Source: Zopfochytrium polystomum
Taxonomy: Eukaryota > Chytridiomycota > Chytridiomycetes > Chytridiales > Chytridiaceae
DNA length: 64,000 nt
Direction of reading: 5' to 3'
NCBI GenBank assembly: GCA_025765615.1
Contig: JAIVFJ010000009.1
Location: forward strand, 558,001 to 622,000
Position numbers and translations under genes: made by a program
Notes under the pieces: generated by a model
The model's database searches: none
Seen by the model: only the letters and a program-made list of their open reading frames with translations
Told to the model about the DNA's origin: nothing
Part shown: positions 42,795 through 54,914 of the stretch, in pieces
Position numbering within the stretch: the first letter of the stretch is position 1
Layout of the letters: each line of letters opens with the position of its first letter

Positions 42795-45639
42795 ATGTCG
42801 CCCTGTTCATCCCCTCCAAGCCCGGCCCCGACCTCACTACCCAGCCCCGCCCTATCCGCCTCCGCTGCGTCCACGACCGCAGCACCGCATCTGCCCGCTA
42901 CTGCTGCCTCGTCATCGCTCTCTTCGTCACTATCATCGTCATCGTCATTATCATCATCGTCGTCCGCTGTCGTTGCTGGTGCAAAGGCGAAACCCCGTGC
43001 ATCCTCCGCCGCCTCCTCCTCCTCAGGCGCAGTATCGTCGACGCGGCCCGCCGCTCTCACAAGAAGATGGTTTACTGTTTGCATTCGATCCCCAGGCCTC
43101 CGCACCCAACCCTGCCTCCATAATCCCAGCTTTCACCCAACCTCACCCATCCCCTCCCTCACGATAATCCCCCCGCGCCCAAACAGGTCCTGCGAAACCT
43201 GCCGCCGCCGCAAGCTGAAATGCGAGGGCGAGCGCCCGACTTGCTACTACTGCGCAACCCGCAACTTTGAGTGCGTCTACATCGGCACCCGCCTGCGCGC
43301 CGACATTGACGCAAAAAAGCGCGCGCGATCCCAAAAGCTGTCGCTTCCGCGCCCGACGCAGACGCAGACGCCGCTGGACCCGAGAACGTGGCAATTTGCC
43401 GTCCAATCGGGAATCCCGTCCGTCTTTGATCGGTTCCCGCTCCCGATCGCAATGACCCCGCCGCCCACCAGATCGTACGACGTGCCGTTCCGCCCGCGAC
43501 CGGACGCGCCGGCGCGGGAAGAGCTGGATTTGATCGAGGAGTTTTTCGAGCGCGCCACGTTGGTGTCGGGCGTCATCCACAAGCGGACGTATTTGTTAAA
43601 GTTCGAAACGATGCCGTCTTACCTTCGGTTAGTAGGGTGATTTCTTCCAAACTTTTTTGTGTGCTTATCTCGGTGGGATCCAACCAGGTACGCCGTCTGT
43701 GCGGCCGGCTCGGGCAACCTTCCCTTCTCTCCCAGACGCCAAGAGGTGACCGATTGGTATGCGGAGCAAGCAATCACGGGACTCGACGTCGCCCTCAAGT
43801 ATCCTTGTTTTGAGTGCATGCAAGCTCTTCTCATTCTTCCAGCTACACCCTCATGTGAGTGCCAGACGCTGTTTGGACGGGTTCGTTTCCAATCAACATC
43901 GGCGTCTTTCCTTCTTCTTCCGCAGACACTGCGCCAGGGTACCATTCAGAAAACTTGAAAAAGCTGGTAAGGAGAACCTTCTGTTTGAACCACCTACTGA
44001 CTGATCGGGCAATCGTCGCAGGCTGTTTTCCTTCGGCTGAATATCGACCCCGATTACCTTCCCGATCTGGCGAGTTTGAGCTGGGCAGAGAAAGAGGCGC
44101 GACGTCGGTGTTGGTGGCATCTCTATATCGAGGATCACAGTTAAGACCGGATTCGATATTGAAGCGACAGAATTCTAAACCTTGCCACTCACTCTCATTT
44201 TCTTTCGCTGTCGCACAGCTTTCAGCACCGTGCTGTACCGCACACCTGCCCTGAACCAAAGCATGTCAGCCGTAAAACCCGCGTGTCCAGAAGGACTTTG
44301 GACATGCTCGAAGCCTGTCACCTCCCCCAGCACCGCGCCGAACTACACGGTCGACGCGTACAGCCCCGTCAACTGGCACGCCAAACTCGTCGAGATCTTC
44401 CACCGCGTGGGTCAGACCTCCCGTGCCTCCTCCGACGACGTCAGCGGCGGCGACCAGTCGCTCCGGCTTCGCGAGCAGGAGCTCGAAGTGGAGCTCCTCG
44501 GCTGGTGGAGCACGATCCCGGCGTCGTTCTGGCGGGTCGTCGAAACCGACGACGACCTCTACGAGGCGATGGTCGACGACCCCGGTACCTGGCTGTACGC
44601 TATGAACCTCTTCTTCCTGTACCACAGCGCCGTGTGCTGGCTGATGCGTCGCAAAATGCTCGTCTACCTCCGCGACCTGTCCTCCGCGACAACCGTCTCC
44701 GCCGACTCCCAGGAGGACGAGCTCGACCAGCTCGACAACCAAGCCGCGTTCGCGATGGCGCTGCGATCCGCGGAACGCATCGCAAGACTCATATCGCTGT
44801 TGAACCGCACCAACGCGTTCACACACCGCCTCCCGGACCTCACCGTCTACTTTAGCTCGCAAGCCGTCGTCACCCTCCTCAGCGCCCACCTCGCCCTCTC
44901 CACCCGCTCCACCCGCCACCGCTACTGGCACTTTCACATCGGCGGCGCCTCCGACACCGGCGTCTCTCCGTCCCCGCCGCTGCTCGACCCGTCCGCAGAC
45001 GAAATCGGCGCATGGGCACAGTGGATCGAGTACTACCTCTGGCTCCTCAAATCCATGACCTCCTCCCGCACCGTCTCCCGCCTCTTCGCCCGGTTCTTTT
45101 ACAAACTCGCCGACAGGGCCCGCCTCGGCGACTGGCGATACCACGACGGCATCGACGCAAACAGCTCCTCCCTCCTCCAGGACGTCGGACTCCCCGACGG
45201 ACCCGGGGACTCTGGGAAGGTGCCCGCGAGACACCCGGCGGACGCCAGCGCGAGGCCGTACGCGGAAACGGGGAACGTGATGGTCTTAACGGTGCGCAGC
45301 TTTATTGGTGCGTTCCGCGCCGCCACGGAGATCGGGAGGGCCGCCACACCGCCCCCGCCGCCGCCTCCGCCGACGACGACAACGGCGCCCCCGGACTCTG
45401 CGTTGCTTGGGGGAGGGCTGACGTCGTGGTCCGCGATCGACCTTGCGCAGTGGGCCGCCGCGACGACGTCCCCGACCGCGGGGAGCTTGCCGCAGGTCGG
45501 CTTCTTCGTGACGGGCAACGGGATGATCGGCGCGGACGGCGGCCTGCGGGAGGCCGGGGAAAAGGCTTTGGCGGCTGGCGCGGACGGCGGCTCGGATATT
45601 GCCGAGTGGCTGGACTGGCTGAGCACCCGATCGCATTGA
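42795..45639 (+). CDS. Zn2Cys6 (Gal4-type) transcription factor
   Basis: Six exons: 42795-43069, 43187-43627, 43688-43854, 43926-43966, 44022-44139, 44219-45639; phases agree; 820 aa. The first donor (GTTTAC) is weak. A Ser/Ala-rich start precedes the zinc cluster SCETCRRRKLKCEGERP, then TCYYCATRNFEC: six cysteines with spacing 2-6-6-2-6. The Fungal_trans middle domain follows: EELDLIEEFFERATLVSG, CMQALLILPA, NIDPDYLPDLASLSWAEKEA, then RRRCWWHLYIEDH. The C-terminal half is helical with a Pro run and acidic tail. The class is essentially fungal and binds CGG-type sites as a DNA regulator. Target unknown; no obvious metabolic cluster next to it. It lies 355 bp after USB1 in the same direction. 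Confidence 0.9.
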
Positions 45640-46017
45640 CGGCTTCAAGGGGAGGCACCGGACTTGGTAGTTTCCTCTTGCTATGTTACTTGTAGGATTT
45701 ATTTTGTCAACACAAAAAAAAAAAAAAAAATAATAGATTGCATCATATTTGTTTCAGATTAACCACTCCGCGCCTTCCCTTCGTACCCCCACACCACCTG
45801 AGCGTTTGGGGCGGGTTTACCGATTACCCCTCGTGTTCGAGGCCGTGTTTGGTTTTGAACGGAACGACCACGATACAAGCGTTGAAGCTGCCCGGGGGGC
45901 TAAAAGAAAGGAAGAATTGTCTCGTTTTATTTCCAACCATCCACTTCGTCGACTTTATCACACGCACTCACACGCACACACTACACACACCGAGACATCC
46001 ACTTAGGCGAAACCCAA

Positions 46018-47644
46018 ATGCGAGTATCCCTCATCGGCCGACTCTTGATGATGGTGCTGGTCAGCAGCACGATCAGCGCCAGTGGCTTGACGGCCATGGC
46101 CCAGATCGAGTCGGCCCTGCGTGATCGCAACGCCTCGCGGCCCCCAGACTCGTCGTCGCTCTTCGTACTGGGGAGCGTCTTCTTCACTCACTGCCTCAGC
46201 TTTTCCACCTACTTGGCGCTGCTGGACTGGCGCGAGCTCGGCTTGCGAAGGTTTCTGGAACCGCTGGCAGTGTTTGGGCTTGGCACCGTTTCGTACGCCG
46301 CGCTGTCGGCGGCTTTGGTCGCGTTGGCGACCCAGAAAACGGCGGTCGTGGTTGTGGCGCCGTTTTTGCGGGTTTTCTGTAGGGTTCGGCGATTGACGGA
46401 AGCGCGTGCTGCGAATCGGCGACTAAAACTTGTTTTTCCCGAATGATCGCCACCCCCAATTCAGGTGTGACGTTCACAACTTTTTCAAATTCACCAAGCT
46501 GCCACCAGCCCGGTTTGGCCAAGCTACTCGAGTACCTTTGCTTCGCCATCGTCGACGCCTTGATCAACGCCGCGTCAATCTGGCTCGCCGCTTTCCTCGT
46601 CAGCGTCCCGGACTTGGCCGACGCCGCGCACGTTTCGAGCGTCCTTATATCCTTGCCGCTCGTCATCGCGACGCTGGCCCTCGAGCAGCTGGCGTACTGG
46701 CACATTGCCAAAACAATCGACCGAACAATGTTCGCCGAAAACAGTGTTGAGGAAAAGATCCGCTCGGCGTCGAGCGCCGTGGTCGCATCCATGGCTACAC
46801 TGGCGGTATCAAAGGACGCGGCGCGAAATGCGACGGCGACGGGGACTCTGAAGACCAGCGCCGTTTTTCACAAAGTTTTGCCCGCGATGATCGTGACTGC
46901 GTGTGAGGATCTTTTTTTTTTTTTCCGGCACACTTGAACAAAATGGCTAACCCGCAAACAGTCTATCACACCTGCGCAGTCGCCACAACCCTCAGAGCAT
47001 CAGCAGACCAAGAGTCCGGATTTTACCTAGTCGCGGCGGGGCTAGTCCTGTTCCAACCGATGCAAAACCTCCTCGTCCTGCTCTGGCTACTGTACAAGTC
47101 ACGGCACGACGCAGCCCTCCCACCAATAGAAAGAACGCTGCGAATCGTAAGCGATCGGTACCAGCCCCAAATCATCGTAAACCACCGGCTGGCCAGCCAC
47201 TGCGCCGAAGCCAGCGCGCTGCTGGGAGTCCTCTTCTTCTTCGTCCCCGACACCCGAGCCCAGCGGCTGGCCGACGCCTGCACTGACAGGTTCGCGTCGC
47301 TCCGGGCGGCTCGAGTGGGGGGGCGATGGGCACTCATCGTTCTCGGCGAGCTCTTGGTCGACGCTGGGCTCTACTGCTTTAATGCCTGGCTGACCCGATG
47401 GCGCGGATCCGGCCGCCTGGGCCGCGTGCGCGACTTGGTTTCGATTTCCGCACCGGACGGCGTGGACGACGGGGACGACGAGGCGAACAATGCGAGACCC
47501 GCCGCCGCCGGGGAAGCGCAGTTTGTTTGGTTTTTGATCGCGTGCACTCTTGGCTTTTCGTCCTGCGTCAGCGTCTGCGCCGGTGTGGCGTACGTCAAGG
47601 GTCTGTTTGGAAGCCAAGCGTGCAATATGATTGGGGCCGGGTGA
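46018..47644 (+). CDS. Multi-pass membrane protein of unknown function
   Basis: Three exons, 46018-46378, 46465-46902 and 46962-47644; phases agree; 493 aa. About eight or nine hydrophobic helices: GRLLMMVLVSSTISASGL; FVLGSVFFTHCLSFSTYLAL; FGLGTVSYAALSAALVALA; YLCFAIVDALINAASIWLA; VSSVLISLPLVIATLALEQL; YLVAAGLVLFQPMQNLLVLL; ALIVLGELLVDAGLYCFNAW; WFLIACTLGFSSCVSVCAGV. A Lys/Arg-rich stretch and an acidic loop (DGVDDGDDEANN) lie in predicted loops. No motif ties it to a known transporter or receptor family. It follows the Zn2Cys6 gene in the same direction, with 378 bp between them. Confidence 0.75.
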
Positions 47645-47934
47645 GCCCCGGTGGGTTTGTGGAGTCCTGAATGGTCCGTAGCCGTCTAGGATCGTACCCT
47701 TGAGAAAATAATCATTTCGAGGCCCGGCCGACGCTGACGCGGAGGGACCATGCACCAAAGCGCCGACAAGCTGCGGGCACCAGAACGGGGAGGGGGGTAT
47801 TTAGTAGTGGAGGGAGGCTGGGGATCTTTCTTTTGAACCACTTTTTTTCTGCGTTCTTGAACATTTCCGTTGCTTTGCGGATGGAAAGAAGTCGCCTATC
47901 ATAATTTAGTTTGACGTATTGGTTAAGTAGTAGA

Positions 47935-48008
47935 GCTACCGTGGCGCAACTGGTTAGCGCGTGCGGCTGTTAACCGCAAGGTTGGTGGTTCAAGTCCACC
48001 CGGTAGCG
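47935..48008 (+). tRNA. tRNA-Asn (GTT)
   Basis: Acceptor GCTACCG/CGGTAGC; anticodon stem TGCGG/CCGCA with loop CTGTTAA (GTT); T arm GGTGG-TTCAAGT-CCACC. 74 nt with discriminator G. Confidence 0.94.
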
Positions 48009-48660
48009 ACAACACGGTGACCACAACGCTAAGGCTGCACTTCACTGCTTGGTCTTGCTTGCATGGTTCACTTAACTGCATCCGCTCCTGCCGGTGATGC
48101 TTTGTTGGGGAAGCGGCACTGTATTCCTGCATGAAAGCTTTTGAAGTAACTCCTTATCCTTCTCTCAGTTGACTGAGCATCTGCGTTTTGCAGCTTGAGT
48201 TTCGCACTTTGGCTTCACAATGAGTCAGCAAGCCGCCCACACATCTTCCTGTTTCGAACCTCGATGTTTATGACAGCCCGTCCGTCAGCCTTATCAGTCT
48301 TTCGCGAAGCAGATCGAACCAGGACTGGCGCACTGAAGAAAGATATAGTTGAGGGGCGCGTTCTGGGGACGAGCGAAAAGAATCGTTCGAACGTGTCTCC
48401 AGGAGGTAAAATCACGCAAAGGCCCATCCGCTGGCTGCTTGTTTGGCAATCTCTGCATGGCTTTGTGTCTTCGGGGACTGGCGCGGCCAAACCCAGCAGG
48501 AAAAACAAAAACTCCGCGCCAGGCGGAGACAACTGGACTATCCACTATCCATATTTTACATGGAATGTTGAAACAGCTCCCAGACAGAAAAGTCACTTGT
48601 GTTCAAGATGGATGCAGCTGCACCCCATCACGCCTGAAAATTCTTACTTGCTGATAGGTG
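48009..48660. other. Intergenic, no gene seen
   Basis: Short open frames with no domain; transition into an AT-richer zone. Confidence 0.5.
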
Positions 48661-49051
48661 GAACTGACTGGTTAGCAGCAAGAGGTACAAGACGGACCTG
48701 AACCTATTGTGACTGTCAGTCATCATTCTCACAATGCACATGGGGAGAGTGAGCCACCATCAATGCAGAGGCGCTGACTTGCGCTGTTGACAAATACTCT
48801 GAGTATTAAGTGGAATGGAAACCCAGTTTAAACAGTTTTCCTCCTCCTCTGCTCAAGCAGATAATATAGGAGAGGTTTTTCCCCTGTGCCAGTCATGCTT
48901 GCCTAGCAACTATTACAAGGTGCATATCATCAATAATTAATAACAGAGTTTTTTCTCTTTCTCTCCAAGTTGGGGAGAAGGAACACCCACAAACACACAT
49001 TTCCACTTCATTCACTCCTTCCACTCACTCACTCAGAGTAGACTGTTTACA
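48661..49051 (-). mobile_element. copia-type LTR, copy 2
   Basis: About 391 bp matching 2369-2768 end to end with scattered differences. On the minus strand the LTR start TGTAAACAG is directly preceded by a purine-rich GGACAAGGCAAG, which has the form of a polypurine tract, so this is a 3' LTR or a remnant with a few internal bases. No pol sequence recognised beside it. Confidence 0.7.
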
Positions 49052-51005
49052 CTTGCCTTGTCCATGATATCAATCATAAGACTTTGCTTACTTATCAACA
49101 GTATCAGTGTAGTGCCCTGCAGAAGCAAGCTGAAAGCGCTGGGGACAAAGGAGAAGGACGAGGCTTTTTCAACACTGTCGATGATTAGTTTCTTCGGCGC
49201 CTTGATGACTCTGTAAAAAATAAGTTCCTTTATGTCTTATCATTAAAAGGAGGGGTGACCTACGACCTGTTCAACAACAGTGTGGATCGTTGCTTTCGAA
49301 GTGACATTGGGTTGCACTTTACTTTGAGCAAGATTTTGTCCCTGCAGGTTGGTCAGTATTGTTGCCTTATTCTTCTTGATGTTTGTCTCACAATAGAAAC
49401 CCAGAGCGATATGCAGAACTCCTTGATATTTTTGCAAAGCGCTCTCAAAAACTTCCAACAGATTTGCGACCCATTCCACTTACACTTGAGTCATATTTTG
49501 AAGGACAAAGCACCCGATTCAAAAGAAATGACTGGGCTTTGACTGAAGGAGACAAGCAAGTATGACGACGTTGCAACAGCACGGATGAAATCTGCAAGAG
49601 TTACAAAGTCAGTATCTATTGATGGCACAAGAAGATTTGCTAAGCGACTGAAGATGTGAGTGAAGAATGGTACTGTGAATCTTAAAGAGTGCCATTTGCT
49701 TGTCTTTGCAAGAAATGAGATTGGTGAGTGATTGCTCAAATCTCTGCGGTAGCATTCGCTGGTTTTTTCTGACATATCAATGTTTTGGGGAAATAGAAAT
49801 AGATTCTTCGTATCCTCTGAGAATCAGGCACAGATGACGACGTTTCTCTTGCATATTGCAAAGCAGAATATTGAAAAGAGAGATGGAGCGTCGAATGAAA
49901 TGGAGAGCACAGGAAACATCGATGACGATACAATTTCTTTGGAGAGCTGATGATGCGTCTGAAGGAAGAGAGCCGGATTTCGTTGAAGTGGAGAGAATCA
50001 ATGCTGTATATAGTGAGATGGAAACTTCTCTCAATCAAGGTACTGCAGCTTATGGCGTAAGTATGTTGCACAGGCAGCTGCAAAATCTTCAAGCATCGAG
50101 CCTATTTGAAGATTCTCATTTTCTTGACCCCAGCATGTCCGAAAAGAGTGTTTCTGCCGCTCCCCAAGCTGACTTGCCGCCAAGTGCTGCAACTGAAAGT
50201 CTTCAAGGAAACCTAATCAAACCCCATGGCGGCATTTATATTACGGAGAAACATATTAGCCAGATCATGCAATTTGCTGAAACAAAAAGGAAAGGAAAGT
50301 ACAACTGGAAGATTGTTGTCAATTTTGCTGCAACATTGGACAAAGGCTACGGGAATATTAGGTCTGACACACTCCACCAGAAGAATGCAAGGTCAAGCTT
50401 CTCGTCGTCAAAATCATCAACGCAACTCGACCCATCACATGCTTTGTCCAATACAATTCCAGCCCCAGATATTGTGGCGGTTGGAAGTAGTTCTTGTCAG
50501 CATTCTGAAGCAGCTACTTTATCATTGCCGATCGCTTCCACCAACAAAGTTCCTCTATCTTTGCCTCATCTGGCTGCGACAGAGACTTTTAATAGTCAAG
50601 CTGCATTGCCCATGGCTGGGCTAGCGAAAATATCTGAGAACTGTTCACTTGGAGCTTCCAATGTTAGTCTTAAGACAACGCTATCTGCAAATGATCCAGC
50701 TCCAATTTCCAAGGCTCAATCAGGTTAAGCTTTGCGAGAGCTGTAAAAAAGGAAAAAAGGATGTGATGGATCTGACAAAGACTGTGATAAAAAACGTGTG
50801 AAAGTCGTCAGCAGCAGCGGTATGCAGTCAATTTCTTCGTTTTTCACTCCAATTCAATCAACCGGAGGGGTAGTGGGACTTGAGCGACTTGATAAAAGTT
50901 GTGAAGCACGTTTGCACAAGAGATATCAATTTACTCGCCTAAGAACCCTCATTTTGAGTGAATTTAAAAAAGAGCCAGATTTAAATAGAACAAGGTCTTG
51001 CCAAA
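49052..51005 (+). pseudogene. Broken AT-rich gene with a zinc-cluster-like cysteine motif
   Basis: Coding-like sequence on the plus strand passes through several frames: NPERYAELLDIFAKRSQKL and FEGQSTRFKRNDWALTEGDK; RMKSARVTKSVSIDGTRRFA; MFWGNRNRFFVSSENQAQMT; then a 290-codon stretch from 49856 to 50728 with DFVEVERINAVYSEMETSLN, HGGIYITEKHISQIMQFAET and KYNWKIVVNFAATLDKGYGN; and finally CESCKKGKKGCDGSDKDC, like half of a Zn2Cys6 cluster, then VKVVSSSGMQSISSFFTPIQ. Stops and frameshifts separate the pieces, so it is a relic. The AT-rich codon use is like the NLR at 59643 and unlike the GC-rich neighbours. Family unknown; a DNA-binding or transposon-related protein is possible. Confidence 0.45.
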
Positions 51006-51269
51006 CTCCAGCTAATTATATCGCCTTATTTCGACGCCGTCGGAAACCCTTTTGCAGGCGGCACCTGCGGCCACCAATAGCCACAAGCAGACATTCCGAA
51101 AGACAGACAGACAGACACAAATCACACACGAGCCTGCACCCCCCATCGCCACTCTTATCCCTCAAGCATCAGCACTCTGAAAACAAGCTTCAGGCATCAG
51201 CCTCAGGATTCGTAACGTCAAGCGGCAAAGCCTCCGCCCCAAACGACTTGAGTATTGCAGACGACAAGC

Positions 51270-52850
51270 AGCGCCAGCCTGATGTCCCTGTGCTGTCCAA
51301 CACCGAGTTTGTCCCCTTCTTTGTCGCCTCGCCCTCGCAGTGTTCCTCGCCGCGCTCGACCAGGTCTGTGGGAGTTTCGCGGGGGCTGCACTTTCTCTTT
51401 CGAGTGTCGTGTTCCTTTCGCTAAAAAACTGCTACCAGACCATCGTCGCCGTCGCGCTCGGTGCCATCGCCCAGGAGTTCAACGCCCTCGGCCAAACCAC
51501 CTCGATCGCGACCGCCTACTTTCTCACGGCGATGGACAGCTCGCGGACATCTTCGGACGCTTTCTCTTTGCGATCATTGTGTTTGAGATCGGTAGCGTAA
51601 TGTGCGGAGCTGCCGTCAGCATGAACGTGAGTGGCGCTGTCTGTGTTTGTTTGAATCGAAGGTCAGAGTATGATCCGACGGGTTTCCTCTTTGATTCCAC
51701 GTAGATGCTCATTTTGCGTCGAGAGCGATCGCTGGACTCGGAGGCGGCGGCATCTTTTCGTTTGCGGTCATCATCATCGCGGATATCGTCCCCGTGAAGG
51801 AGCGCGGAAAGTACATGTCGGCGCTTGCTTTGGTTTCGCGTCAGCCGCTGGTACGAGCTGATCCTTTCAACTGTTTCGCGATTATCGCTTGCAGGGTGTG
51901 ATCACCGTCGCCGCCGTCGTCGCGCTCCTGAAGCTCCCCATGATCCAGGACGGCGACGTCTGGTTGTCTTTGTCGCGAATCGACTGGATCGGAACATTCC
52001 TCCTCGTGGGAGCTGTCATCTGCATCCTGATTCCGCTGCAGGGTGTGGGTTGCCTTTTCGCGTGGAAGGATCCATCTGCTTGTCGTTGGTGGGGTTCTTA
52101 CCATCGTATTCTTGTATGTCGAAGCCAACTGGGCGGCGAATCCAGTTATCCCGCTGTCCATGTTCAAGGACATCAAGCCTGACGTCGCTCTTTGGCGGAT
52201 GCGCGTTCTTCGCTGCACCATCCAGACCGTCATCCTTGTCGCCCAGTTCACCGCCAGACCCGACCAGCTCGCCATCGTCACCGCAAACGTCAACTTCTTC
52301 CAGACCATCGGCGCCGTCCTGGGCCTCGCCATCTGGTCCGTCACCTTCAACAGCAAGCAGCAGGAAAACGTCTACGCCAACCTGGCCGCGCGAATCAGAC
52401 CCTGACGTTCACTGTGCCGTATGTCCACCACAACACGTTCTTCCAGAGCGCGTCGTTCATTAGGACGGCTATCCCGTCCGAGGAGCAAGGGCCCGTGATC
52501 CATGGGTATGTGCAGACCCTGCAGCTGATGTTTTCCGCCGCGGTCGCGTTTGGCGTCCTCCGTACCGAAAAGCGCAACTTTGTCCTCTTCGACATGGCCA
52601 CGCACCCGGTCTCGGACCCCTTCGTCAAGGAAAAACTCATCCGCCGCTCCGTCGACGTGCTCCTCAGCCGCGGGCCGGCGCCCGACCAGCGGACGGTCGC
52701 GATGCTCTGGGCGGCGAACGCGGCGAAGTGCTGGAGAACGCTTTGATAAGAATTTCAGCCACGCGCAGAGGGAGCAGGCGTTTGTCAAGGTGGACGAGAT
52801 GTTGCAGGAGTATGTGGAGTGGTCAAACCCTAAGGGGGCGCGACGGAGGT
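51270..52850 (+). pseudogene. DHA2-type (14-helix) MFS drug transporter relic
   Basis: Plus-strand pieces in order: LAALDQ near 51350, split by an insertion or intron from TIVAVALGAIAQEFNALGQT; SIATAYFLT; the AMDSSRT-to-QLADIFGR region in another frame; FEIGSVMCGAAVSMN; RAIAGLGGGGIFSFAVIIIA, then DIVPVKERGKYMSAL. The usual GPLLGG...WRWCFYINLPIG block is missing before GVITVAAVVALLKLP. Then IDWIGTFLLVGAVICILIPL, NPVIPLSMFKD, a large deletion, NVNFFQTIGAVLGLAIW and a C-terminal piece (EEQGPVIHGYVQTLQLMF). Motif order matches DHA2 multidrug antiporters. Loss of several helices plus frame changes make it non-functional. Confidence 0.7.
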
Positions 52851-52921
52851 GATGGCGGCGGTGTTTTCGGTGTATCCAAGGTAAGAGAGAGAAAGAGAGA
52901 GAGTGTGTGCTGTGTGAGTGT

Positions 52922-52928
52922 GCGTGTG

Positions 52929-52977
<49 letters not shown>
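52922..52977. repeat. (GT)n microsatellite
   Basis: About 20 GT units in the 3' flank of the DHA2 relic. Confidence 0.95.
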
Positions 52978-53820
52978 ATACACTTCTCGTCGTACACAGT
53001 GAGTTTTATTCTTTTGTCATCCCCCCGCATTTCTCACAAGGCGGAGCCCCCGAGGGAAGTGAAATGGTGGGGTACACGTATGTGTTATAGCCCATGAACG
53101 CTGGAATTGCTCTCAAATAATATGCGGAACGAAGAAAGGACGGGCACCTAGAAAGACGGCCGGACTCAACTGCCAACAACTAGGACTGCGGAAAGACGTT
53201 TAAAAGTCCCATTGAGTGGCGGGGGCACAGCGGTGTTTGGAGGCGCAGAGGGCTAAGAGATTCGGCAATGACCTTCTCGGTTTCGCAAAGGAAAAATTTT
53301 TTTCTTTCGTGGGAGCCGTGGAGGAGGCGGGAATGCAACAAGGGCCACTGGAGGAGCCTCCTTTGGCAGGGTGGCACCGAAATGAAGACTGAAAAAAAAG
53401 GAAAACAGCCCACGTCCCACGCCCAGGGCGAATATCATTGGTGCCAAGGTTGACTGAATAAGCAGCAAAATAAGCAAATGCCAATCTAGAATGGCGTCGC
53501 CATTGGGGCAATTTCAATTTCCTGTCTGGTTTTGGCTGAGAGACTGGGCATCTGCTCGCTCCATTTCCTTATCGTCCACACATTGTCTCGTGGCTGAGTT
53601 GGCACGAGAATTACGCCACCAATCGCCTCCTTGGAGCCACCGTCGTCGCGCTACCGAGGACCGACAAAGAAATGAACTGCGCTCGAACATTGACAAGGCA
53701 GACAGAGTCGCTCATCTCCCCAAACCCACCACAGCAATAAAAACAAGAAAAAAGAAACCAAAAAAGAACCAGACCATCATCCCCGCCCCCCAACACAACA
53801 CAACAGTCCCAACTTCGCAA

Positions 53821-54420
53821 ATGGCATTCTTCTCCCCAATGATGCCCATCATGCTGCCGCCGCCGCCGCCGCCACCGCCCTTCTTTGCACCGCCGTTCGT
53901 GCCGCCCTTCGTGCCAATTCCTCCGCCACTCATTCCGAATCCATTGATCCAGCAACAGCAGCTGCGCAATCAAAGACAGTTCGTTGCCGACGTTCGTGGG
54001 GCCGCAGCGCCGTGGGAAACGGCGCCACTCGTGGCAGCCCACAAGATGCGGCTCGAGGTCTCTCGATGCTCGTGGCGCGTGTTGACGCTGTACCACCAGA
54101 CCGACAAACGCGCGGCGCGCTTGATCTTGGCGAGCAGGAAATTCAAGCCGGGGCGGGACGGAATCGCTGGAGGCGGGATCTACTTTGCTGACTCGCCACA
54201 GGCGACGTACCGCAAGGCGCACAGCCGCGGTGTGATACTGAGAGCGAGAGTGAACCTCGGGAACGTAGGCGTCCTCCACAAAGACCTGAATTTGTACAAG
54301 ACCAATTATAACGACGTCATTGCGCAAGGATTTGACGCCGTTGTGCTGGAAGGCCTCCCATCCGGTACGGAGTACATAGTGTTCGATCCAGACCAGATTG
54401 AACATGTCGAAATGCTTTGA
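53821..54420 (+). CDS. Small PARP-type (H-Y-E) ADP-ribosyltransferase domain protein
   Basis: The frame is open from 53491, but the ATG at 53821 (MAFFSPMMPIM) is preferred because the upstream part is unbiased leader sequence. 199 aa. A Pro-rich head ([18 protein letters not shown]) is followed by Gln-rich linker and a compact ART fold: VLTLYHQTDKRAARLIL with His92, KFKPGRDGIAGGGIYFADSP with Tyr121, RARVNLGNVGVLHKDLN, and SGTEYIVFDPDQIEHVEML with Glu184. The H-Y-E triad and the GGGIYFA block are the PARP-branch signature, permitting NAD-dependent ADP-ribosyl transfer. The protein lacks zinc fingers, WGR or helical regulatory domains, so target choice is unknown. It lies between two transporter relics. 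Confidence 0.8.
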   Translation: MAFFSPMMPIMLPPPPPPPPFFAPPFVPPFVPIPPPLIPNPLIQQQQLRNQRQFVADVRGAAAPWETAPLVAAHKMRLEVSRCSWRVLTLYHQTDKRAARLILASRKFKPGRDGIAGGGIYFADSPQATYRKAHSRGVILRARVNLGNVGVLHKDLNLYKTNYNDVIAQGFDAVVLEGLPSGTEYIVFDPDQIEHVEML

Positions 54421-54914
54421 ACTCTGTTGGTATACGCATTCTGTTTTCATGAACGCCTCATTTGATTTTCCGCTTCAGTATCGCAAAAAAAATTGTTCTT
54501 TGCCAACCTCCAGTTAGCCCACTGGGACTCCTCATTCGCTGTTACTCTTTCTCTTGTCAACCTGTTTTGCCTTGAAGACCAGGACCTCTCTTCTCTTTCG
54601 ATTCTTTTCTTTCTCCGTCGCGCCTTCTGGACCTCTTGTGCGAAACCATTATTAAGACTCTTCGCACTCTAAACATTCTTGAAAGATTCCATTCGTCCTG
54701 GCTGGAGTTAATCGCCTCGCTCGCATGTTTTAAATACAAAGCGAAAAAAAAAAAAAAAAAAAAGCGAAACAAACGCCCTTGTGTTTTTGATGTCGTTTGA
54801 CTTGTTCCCAGCCGGAAGCGGGGGGCGAGGAGTGCTGATGAACTCTCCGCGATCTACTTAGCGTGTCACCTGGAATTCCATAACGCCAGGGTTTCCTCAG
54901 TCGGGGCATTACAA
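54421..54914. other. Intergenic
   Basis: No supported gene; a poly-A run of 20 at 54744-54763. Confidence 0.5.

Noticed and set aside
50798..50840. MQSISSFFTPI as a PCNA-interacting (PIP) box
   Set aside because: The conserved Gln is displaced by one position, and the gene is broken.
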